Below, one piece after another: positions 5,749 through 10,908 of a DNA stretch of 10,908 bases. The position numbers were made by a program, and so were the translations under genes. Source of the stretch: Gemmatimonadota bacterium (GTDB lineage: Bacteria; Gemmatimonadota; Gemmatimonadetes; Gemmatimonadales; GWC2-71-9). Under the pieces are notes generated by a model, which searched no databases, was not told where the DNA came from, and saw only the letters and a program-made list of their open reading frames with translations. How positions within the stretch are numbered: the first letter of the stretch is position 1; each line of letters opens with the position of its first letter. The stretch is taken from the NCBI GenBank assembly GCA_017889745.1, contig JAGGAG010000124.1, positions 1 through 10,908 of the forward strand, given 5' to 3'.

Positions 5749-6510
5749 GTGCCGCTAATCACCTTCCTGACCGACTACGGCCTCACCGACTCCTACGTCG
5801 CCGAGGTGAAGGGGGTGCTGTTGTCGCGGGTGCCGGACGCGGCGATCATCGACATCACCCACCTCATTCCCCCTGGCGACATCCGGAGCGCCGCCTACGT
5901 GCTGGGCCGGGCGTGGCGGACGTTCCCCGAAGGAACCGTGCACCTCGCAGTGGTCGATCCCGGGGTGGGCACCGGTCGCGTGGCACTCGCGGTGCGATCC
6001 CATGGGCACACCTTCGTGGGGCCGGACAACGGCATCTTCACGTACGTGCTCACCGCCGGGCCGTTCGAGGCGGTGACCCTGGAGACCCCGGAGCGCGCGG
6101 CCCCCACGTTCCATGGCCGGGACCTCTTCGCGCCCGCCGCCGCGCGCATCCTCATGGGCTATCCATTGCACCTGCTTGGCGCACCAGCCTCGGCGGACCT
6201 GGTGCGTCTCTCGTCGGGCACGCCGCACTACGAGGGCAAGGTGGTGGTGGGCGAGGTGATCTACGTGGACCAATTCGGCACGCTGGTAACCAATCTCACC
6301 ACCGAGGAAGTGCCGCACTACGCCGTGCTGGAAACGAACGGCCTCGAGGTGGGCCGGCTGCAGCGCACCTTCGGCGACGTGACGAGTGGCGGGCTGGTGA
6401 GCTACGTCGGCTCCGGCGGGCTGGTCGAGATCGCGGTGCGCGATGGATCCGCCGCGCGCCGTCTGGGTATTGGTGTGGGACACGAAGTACGCGCCCGTCT
6501 GGGCGGCTAG
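5749..6510 (+). CDS. SAM hydroxide adenosyltransferase (DUF62 family SAM hydrolase)
   Basis: 253 residues, the normal size of this two-domain family. Seen: ITFLTDYGLTDSYVAEVKGV (4-23), VDPGVGTGR (69-77), FVGPDNGIFTYV (89-100), TFHGRDLFAPAAA (120-132) in the N-terminal domain, and VDQFGTLVTNL (173-183) in the C-terminal barrel. Family knowledge: these proteins cleave S-adenosylmethionine to adenosine and methionine with water as nucleophile, using an Asp-Arg-His triad; D70, R77 and H122 match that spacing. They are related to fluorinases and chlorinases, but a hydrolase is far the commoner case. The start must be GTG 5749: an in-frame stop lies at 5728-5730 and no other ATG, GTG or TTG comes between. 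With TACAAT ending at 5741 and no Shine-Dalgarno, the message is probably leaderless. The UbiD gene follows after 6 bp. Physiological role unclear. Confidence 0.92.
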   Translation: MPLITFLTDYGLTDSYVAEVKGVLLSRVPDAAIIDITHLIPPGDIRSAAYVLGRAWRTFPEGTVHLAVVDPGVGTGRVALAVRSHGHTFVGPDNGIFTYVLTAGPFEAVTLETPERAAPTFHGRDLFAPAAARILMGYPLHLLGAPASADLVRLSSGTPHYEGKVVVGEVIYVDQFGTLVTNLTTEEVPHYAVLETNGLEVGRLQRTFGDVTSGGLVSYVGSGGLVEIAVRDGSAARRLGIGVGHEVRARLGG

Positions 6511-6516
6511 GCGGGC

Positions 6517-8293
6517 ATGCCCTTTCCGGACCTCCAGTCATTCATCGCCGAGCTCGAACGCCAGGGCGAACTGCGTCGCGTCACCGTCGAAGTCGATCCC
6601 CAGTATGAAGTGGCGGAGCTGGTTCAGCGGGTCATCCGCCAGGATGGTCCGGCGCTGCTGTTCGAGCGGGTAAAGGGCGCCGACTTCCCCCTGGTGATGA
6701 ACCTGTTCGGCTCCACCCGCCGCATCGAGATCGCGCTCGGGCGGCACCCGGAAGAGATCGGCCGGGAACTGATCGAGCTGGTGCAGCAACTCAACCCGCC
6801 GACGCTGACCAGGCTCTGGGCCATGCGCGGCCGCCTGGCGCGCGCGCGCTTCATGCGGCCGGCGCACGTGTCGAGCGCGCCCGTGCAGGAGGTGGTGGAG
6901 GCGCCCCGGCTCGATCGCCTGCCCAACCTGTGGAGCTGGCCGCGCGACGCCGGGCCATTCATCACCTTCGGCCCCACGCTCACCGAGCATCCCCGCACCC
7001 GCGCCCGCAACTTCGGGCTGTACCGGCTGCAGGTATTCGATGCGGCCACCACCGGCATGCACTGGCAGAGCATGAAGGGCGGGCGGGGGCATCACTTCGA
7101 GGCGGAGCGCGCCCACCAGCCCCTCGAGGCGGCGGTGGTGCTGGGTGGTGACCCGGTCACCATGCTGAGTGCCATCCTGCCGTTGCCGGAAGACATGGAC
7201 GAACTCTCGTGCGCAGGGTACGTGCGCGGCGCGCCCACGCGGTTCGTCAGGGCCAGGACGATCGCGCTCGACGTGCCGGCCAACGCGGAGTTCATCCTCG
7301 AGGGCACGGTGCCACCGGATGTGCGCCGGCTCGAGGGCCCGTTCGGGGATCACTACGGGCACTACTCGGAGGCGGAGATGTTCCCCGTTTTCAACGTGCG
7401 CACCGTGACCCGGCGCAGGAAGCCGGTGTATCCCGGCGCCGTGGTGGGAAAGCCGCCGCAGGAGGACAAGTGGATCGGCATCGCGGCGGGGGAGATCGTC
7501 GGCCCGCTCATCCGGGTGATCAACCCGTCGATTCGCGACCTGAGCGCTTCGGCCGATGCGGTGTTCCACAACCTGCTGGTGGTGGCGATGGTGGAGCGGC
7601 ATCCCAAGGAGGCGCTCAAGGTGGCGCTCAACCTCCTGGGCACGGGACAGCTGTCGCTCACCAAGGTGACGGTGCTGGTGCGCGAGGACGTTCCGGTGCG
7701 CAGCTTCCCGGCGATGCTGCGCGAACTCTGGTATCGGTTCGATGCCACCGACCGCATGCTGCTGCTGCCGATCGCGCCGCTCGACACGCTGGACTACACG
7801 TCGTATGAACTGCACGTCGGCAGCAAGCTCGTCCTCGATGCCACCGGGCCGGCGCGCACCAGCGATGCGCCGCCCACGGCGGTCTCCGACCCCGCGGCGT
7901 TCGACCGCCGCATCACCGGTCACAAGGTGCTCGACGGCGGGTTCGTGGTGGTGGCGGTGAAGGAGCAGCCGCGGGAGGTGCTTGCGGGCCTCGTGAAGTG
8001 GGACGGGCTGGGCCCGGTTCGCTTCGTGGCGGCGGTGAGCGACGATGTGGACCTCGACGACGAGAGCAGCACGGTATGGGGGATCTTCACCCGCTTCGAA
8101 CATGATCTTCGAGCGGCAGGAATTCATCGGCGCCAAGCCGGTGTACGGCGGGCGGATCGGCATCGACGCAACCTGGAAGCCGGGCTATCCGCCGCCGGTG
8201 ACGATGCCGGAGGATATCATCAAGCTCGTGGACCGGCGGTGGGGGGAGTACTTCGGGGACGGGCTGGAGAAGCGCGCGCGGGGGCGCTGGTAG
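6517..8293 (+). CDS. ubiD: UbiD-family prenyl-FMN decarboxylase, frameshifted near the 3' end
   Basis: The frame opened at ATG 6517 encodes a UbiD-type enzyme. Seen: NFGLYRLQVFD (165-175), with the Asn and Arg used for cofactor and substrate, MHWQSMKGGRGHH (181-193), and EGPFGDHYGHYSEAEMFP (273-290), with the conserved acidic pair E273/D278. Family knowledge: UbiD enzymes use prenylated FMN made by UbiX to decarboxylate unsaturated or aromatic acids, often in ubiquinone or menaquinone synthesis; substrate not decided here. After FTRFE (ending about 8100) this frame runs into an unrelated tail to a stop at 8388. The true C-terminus continues in the next frame from about 8099 (NMIFERQ..., then GIDATWKPGY) to the stop at 8293. 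Rejoined, the protein is about 590 residues, normal for the longer menaquinone-type members. It is a real lesion or a sequencing error. The start is 6 bp after the SAM hydrolase stop with no strong ribosome site, implying coupling. Confidence 0.88.
8099..8293 (+). pseudogene. Detached C-terminal segment of the UbiD-family gene
   Basis: This +2-frame segment encodes 64 residues from NMIFERQEFIGAKPVYGG through GRIGIDATWKPGYPPPVT to RRWGEYF and a TAG stop. These are conserved C-terminal features of UbiD-family proteins, absent from the tail read in the upstream frame. As I recall the family, FTRF and DMIF are separated by about five residues (such as DPARD), whereas only four bases (8098-8101) separate TTC from ATG here. 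That suggests a loss of about 11 bases. The spacing is from memory of the family, so the deletion size is inference. Confidence 0.75.
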
Positions 8294-8537
8294 CCGGCAT
8301 CTATCGATGCGGCCCCTTCAACCTTAGCCCTCAAGCGTCCCGCGGGTTAAGACATAGAGGGGGTATGGCGGCTGCGCTTTCGACGTAAGACGCACTGTTC
8401 AATGTCGGCTAGGCAGCAACGCGGGCAAGTTCACGAAGCGTATCCCTTATGTACTCTCGTCAGTTCGAATCCGACCACTTTTCGTCGTGACACCTTATTC
8501 ACGGGGCGCGAGTCACTAGTCCCCGAAGGGGTATGCA
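8294..8537. other. Gene-free spacer between the UbiD-family and SDR genes
   Basis: No convincing gene is present; the small open frame at 8402-8587 has no recognisable features and runs into the SDR gene. A weak hairpin, CTTAGCCC (8323-8330) with GGGTTAAG (8344-8351), including one G-U pair, lies after the UbiD stop but lacks a U-run. At 8459-8475 a 17-base stretch resembles a tRNA T-arm (loop TTCGAAT), without a matching rest of a tRNA. Base composition drops in GC from about 8380 onward. Confidence 0.5.
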
Positions 8538-9368
8538 ATGCCGCAAGTGTGGCTCGTTACCGGAGCCGGTCGAGGCTTGGGTGTTGACATCACCAAGGCG
8601 GCTTTGGCCGCCGGCCACGCCGTTGTCGCCACAGGTCGGGATGCGGCAAAGGTCGCCGCTGCGGTGGGTGTCCATGAGGCCCTCCTGGTCGTCACACTCG
8701 ACGTCACGAGTCCAGCGGACGCACAGGCAGCGGTCGAGGCGGCGATCACGAGGTTCGGAAGCATCGACATTCTGGTCAACAACGCGGGAAACTTCTTCGC
8801 CGGATTCTTCGAGGAGCTCACCACCGCACAGATTCGGAGTCAAGTCGAAACACTGCTGTTCGGCCCGATGAATGTGACTCGCGCCACGCTTCCTGTGATG
8901 CGTCAGCAGCGATCCGGTATGGTGCTCACGATTTCCTCAACCGCCGGCATCGCCGGCCAGATGTTTTGCACGGCGTATGCCGCAGCGAAATTCGGCATCG
9001 AGGGCTGGATGGAGTCGCTTACGCCGGAGATAGCTCCCTTCGGCATCCGTACGATGCTTGTGGAGCCGGGCTTCTTCCGAACCGAGTTGCTCAGCAACGA
9101 CTCAACGACGTACGCGGAGCCCACCATTGGGGACTACGCCGAGCAGACCAGAGAGATCGTCGCCGCCTGGAAGAGCATGGATGGGAAACAAGGTGGCGAC
9201 CCCGCCAAGCTTGCCAGGGCGATTGTGCAGCTCGTCGCGCTGAAGGAGCCGCCAACCCGGTTTGCTGCGGGGTTGGACGCTGTCCAAACGTTGGAGGCGA
9301 AGGCCAGCACACTGCACGCTCAGGCCCAAGCTCATCTCGAGCGTTCTTCCTCGCTCGCGTATGACTGA
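8538..9368 (+). CDS. Short-chain dehydrogenase/reductase (SDR) family oxidoreductase
   Basis: 276 residues of classical SDR type. The Rossmann nucleotide loop is TGAGRGLG (8-15), with LDV (54-56) after the third strand and NNAG (81-84). The active-site set is ISSTAG (132-137, catalytic Ser134) with Tyr147 and Lys151 in YAAAK. VEPGFFRTE (175-183) is the usual post-catalytic turn, and the C-terminal extension (about 185-276) shapes the substrate pocket. The enzyme would oxidise or reduce a carbonyl/alcohol using NAD(P)(H); ATGRDAAK (31-38) after the second strand, with an Arg, suggests NADP but does not prove it. ATG 8538 has an AAGGGG ribosome site (8526-8531). That site lies inside a tiny CCCC-GAA-GGGG hairpin (8521-8531). 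The gene has visibly lower GC and less biased codons than its neighbours, stands alone, and faces the beta-barrel gene; lateral acquisition is plausible. Substrate unknown. Confidence 0.9.
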   Translation: MPQVWLVTGAGRGLGVDITKAALAAGHAVVATGRDAAKVAAAVGVHEALLVVTLDVTSPADAQAAVEAAITRFGSIDILVNNAGNFFAGFFEELTTAQIRSQVETLLFGPMNVTRATLPVMRQQRSGMVLTISSTAGIAGQMFCTAYAAAKFGIEGWMESLTPEIAPFGIRTMLVEPGFFRTELLSNDSTTYAEPTIGDYAEQTREIVAAWKSMDGKQGGDPAKLARAIVQLVALKEPPTRFAAGLDAVQTLEAKASTLHAQAQAHLERSSSLAYD

Positions 9369-9509
9369 GTGAGCGCTACTTGCCCCAGCCGACGTCATCG
9401 CGCTTGATCATCTGGCTTGCTACTCCACTCCGCGCAGCCTACAGGAAAGTACCGTTGCTGGGGGTGCTCCGTGTGTCGGAATGAACCCAACGAGTCGAAC
9501 GACCCGAGC

Positions 9510-9550
9510 AAAAAAGCGCAGCGCCGTCGGTCCCGAACGGTCGCTGCGCT
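9510..9550 (-). terminator. Intrinsic terminator of the beta-barrel protein gene
   Basis: Reading the minus strand, AGCGCAGCG (9550-9542) pairs perfectly with CGCTGCGCT (9523-9515). An inner CCGT/ACGG pairing extends the stem, and a run of six T (9515-9510) follows, sharing the last stem base. It lies 42 bp beyond the TAG of the outer-membrane gene. On the plus strand the 3' side lacks a T-run, so it should act mainly on the minus-strand transcript. Confidence 0.85.
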
Positions 9551-9591
9551 GACTGTAAATTGCTTTACTGACTCCTGGTCCGGTCGGGCCC

Positions 9592-10908
9592 CTAGAAGCG
9601 CCAGGTGACTCCTCCGTAGAACTGGGTGAGGGTGCTCGTGCCCGGGTTCGCCGGGTCCTTCTGCAGCAGGCCGGAGAAAGAGACGAACCAGGCGCGCGCA
9701 AGGTTGATGTCCACGTCCACGCCGTACCAGGTCGACTTCTGCAGGTCGGGAGAGATCGGGTTGTGCTCCTGGCGCAGGCCCGCGTTCAGGCTGAGCTGGA
9801 GCCGCATCATCGGGTCCATCCCGAGCCGCGCCGAGTAGAGCTGCCCGGACGTCTTGAGCGCGGCGGGATTGCCGGCAGTCGTCAGGTTGTCGTTCTGGTA
9901 GAACGTCGCGCGCGCCGAGAGGGCCACGTTGAGGCGCGTGACTCGATTGACGCCGGCCGTGGCGGTGTAGGACTGGGCGCTGCCCGACGTGACGCCGGTG
10001 CTGCGCCGCCAGTCGCCGCCGCCGTAGACCTGCTTGCCGGTGAGCTGCACGCCGACGCCGTAGCCCTGCCGGTAGGTATCGTCGAAGTTCGTTTCCGGGT
10101 TGGTGAAGTCGCGGATCACCGGCACGCTGCGCCGCTTGTCGTAGGTGCCGTTGATGGCGAGCCAGCGGGTGGCGCGGATCGATGCGTTCGCGAACTGGCT
10201 CGTGCCCGAGAACGCACTCTTCTCGGCGTTGGGCCCTTCGAGCTTCCATGGCCGGTAGTAGTCCAGCTCCTGAAGCAGGTAGAGGGAGAGGTACCGGTTG
10301 TTGAGCGTGAACTGTGCGATGCCCCATTCGCGCCGGGTCGCGGTGGCCTCGTACGACCCGATGGCGCCCACGGTCAGCGCCATGGCCGTCGCGGTGCCGG
10401 GCCGGTTGTGGTAGGTGAGGTAGCCGCCGAAATCGCGCACCGTCGAGGAGAAGCTGAGCGTCGATGCGTCCGGCTCGAAGCCGGCGAGCGCGCCGACGGA
10501 CATGTGGGCGCCGTTGAACTCGACCAGGGCACCGTCGAACAGGCCGACGGAGGCCACGGTGGTCAGGTACTGGCGGCCCGCGGCCGCGTGGAGCCCCGAG
10601 CCCGGCGCATTCCAGAAGAGCACCGCCTGGTAGACGCGCGTGTGCCCGTCCACCGTCGTGACGCCGAGTGAAGTCGAGGTGGTCTGGCGCGTGCGCACGT
10701 CCAGCGCGACGCCGAGCGGCGTGCCCCAGAGGGCGAGGCCGTTGATCCGCGCGTCGAGCGATGGCTGGTTGAAGCCGTTGCTGCCGACCTGCTGGCCATC
10801 GGCCACGGTGGAGGTCGTGGCCATGAGGTATCGCGTCCCGATTCGTCCGTGGAGCCCGGGGCCGCTCAGGCGACGAATGCGGTTGGGCGGTGGCATCACG
10901 GCCGCCGC
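9592..10908 (-). CDS. Outer-membrane beta-barrel protein (5' end outside window)
   Basis: The frame stays open to the right edge of the window, and the first visible residues are neither a plausible start region nor a signal peptide. The N-terminal part is therefore missing; GTG 10899 and ATG 10896 are unlikely true starts. About 438 residues are visible. They show many short alternating polar/hydrophobic stretches rich in Gly, Thr, Ser, Tyr and Trp, for example GVALDVRTRQTTS, YLSLYLLQELDYY, LNVALSARATFYQ and LQLSLNAGLRQEH. The protein ends in FYGGVTWRF. Alternating strands and a terminal Phe are hallmarks of barrels inserted by the BAM complex. No specific family is recognised, and the role (porin, adhesin or assembly factor) cannot be given. 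A strong intrinsic terminator follows the stop. It converges with the SDR gene. Confidence 0.8.
   Translation of the reverse strand, partial: AAAVMPPPNRIRRLSGPGLHGRIGTRYLMATTSTVADGQQVGSNGFNQPSLDARINGLALWGTPLGVALDVRTRQTTSTSLGVTTVDGHTRVYQAVLFWNAPGSGLHAAAGRQYLTTVASVGLFDGALVEFNGAHMSVGALAGFEPDASTLSFSSTVRDFGGYLTYHNRPGTATAMALTVGAIGSYEATATRREWGIAQFTLNNRYLSLYLLQELDYYRPWKLEGPNAEKSAFSGTSQFANASIRATRWLAINGTYDKRRSVPVIRDFTNPETNFDDTYRQGYGVGVQLTGKQVYGGGDWRRSTGVTSGSAQSYTATAGVNRVTRLNVALSARATFYQNDNLTTAGNPAALKTSGQLYSARLGMDPMMRLQLSLNAGLRQEHNPISPDLQKSTWYGVDVDINLARAWFVSFSGLLQKDPANPGTSTLTQFYGGVTWRF

Noticed and set aside
5749..6510. Fluorinase or chlorinase instead of SAM hydrolase
   Set aside because: The Asp-Arg-His set typical of the hydroxide adenosyltransferases is present (D70, R77, H122), and there is no halogenated-metabolite gene context.
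8098..8104. Programmed ribosomal frameshift in the UbiD-family gene
   Set aside because: No slippery run, strong ribosome-site stimulator or downstream stop that would favour slippage is visible at the junction. A small deletion or sequence error explains it better.
6538..8163. 541-residue minus-strand open frame
   Set aside because: It is the antisense shadow of the UbiD-family gene in high-GC DNA and is rich in Arg, His and Pro with no recognisable domain.
8402..8483. Possible tRNA gene around the TTCGAAT loop
   Set aside because: Only a T-arm-like 17-mer (8459-8475) with an A-C mismatch is present. The 7 bases after it have no complementary acceptor arm 60-90 nt upstream, and no D-arm or anticodon arm folds convincingly.
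9763..10671. 302-residue plus-strand open frame
   Set aside because: It is antisense to the beta-barrel gene, which has a terminator, the C-terminal WRF ending and barrel-like strands; the plus-strand product is Arg/Gly/Val-rich shadow coding.
1..10908. CRISPR array, insertion sequence or integron cassette
   Set aside because: No regularly spaced repeats, transposase, integrase or terminal inverted repeats were seen. The only clear long repeat is the 38-bp pair, and no attC-like site pairs up around the SDR gene.

Overview
The window is GC-rich throughout and comes from a bacterium with an outer membrane: the last gene encodes a beta-barrel protein ending in a terminal Phe. A GC-rich Gram-negative with a membrane-anchored Hanks-type kinase, a paired NifU-domain/Mrp module, and promoter -10 boxes almost touching start codons would fit Gemmatimonadota. 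That placement is inference from gene content only. Most genes are housekeeping or common accessory families. I did not find a clearly new defence, mobile or biosynthetic system.

Layout. 1-738 (+): 3' part of a DHH/DHHA1 phosphoesterase (NrnA type). 770-1027 and 1052-2161 (+): a NifU-domain Fe-S scaffold followed by an Mrp/NBP35 ATPase, a compact Fe-S assembly/delivery pair with its own likely promoter over the nrnA stop codon. 2262-2723 and 2724-3215 (+): a small membrane protein with a bacterial PH-like domain, directly followed by a GNAT acetyltransferase. 3190-5040 (-): a Ser/Thr protein kinase with four membrane segments and a helical cytosolic tail, convergent with and overlapping the acetyltransferase. 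5104-5538 (+): a DUF488 protein, divergent from the kinase. 5749-6510 and 6517-8293 (+): a SAM hydroxide adenosyltransferase (DUF62) closely followed by a UbiD-family decarboxylase whose reading frame is broken near its 3' end. 8538-9368 (+): a short-chain dehydrogenase in a stretch of lower GC. 9592-10908 (-): 3' part of an outer-membrane beta-barrel gene, with a good intrinsic terminator at 9510-9550.

How the genes fit together. The NifU-domain protein and Mrp plausibly act in sequence, scaffold then carrier, in Fe-S cluster handling. The UbiD-family enzyme would need prenylated FMN and may belong to quinone biosynthesis. The SAM hydrolase gene upstream is probably co-transcribed with it, but no direct functional link is visible. 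The kinase, acetyltransferase and PH-like protein show no evident shared pathway.

The most notable non-coding signal is a 38-bp element present twice, at 5061-5098 and 5707-5744 (33 of 38 bases identical). Each copy ends in a TACAAT -10-like box 7-8 nt before a start codon. The two copies flank the DUF488 gene exactly and imply leaderless transcripts. Several other genes in the window also start at or within a few bases of a predicted transcription start.
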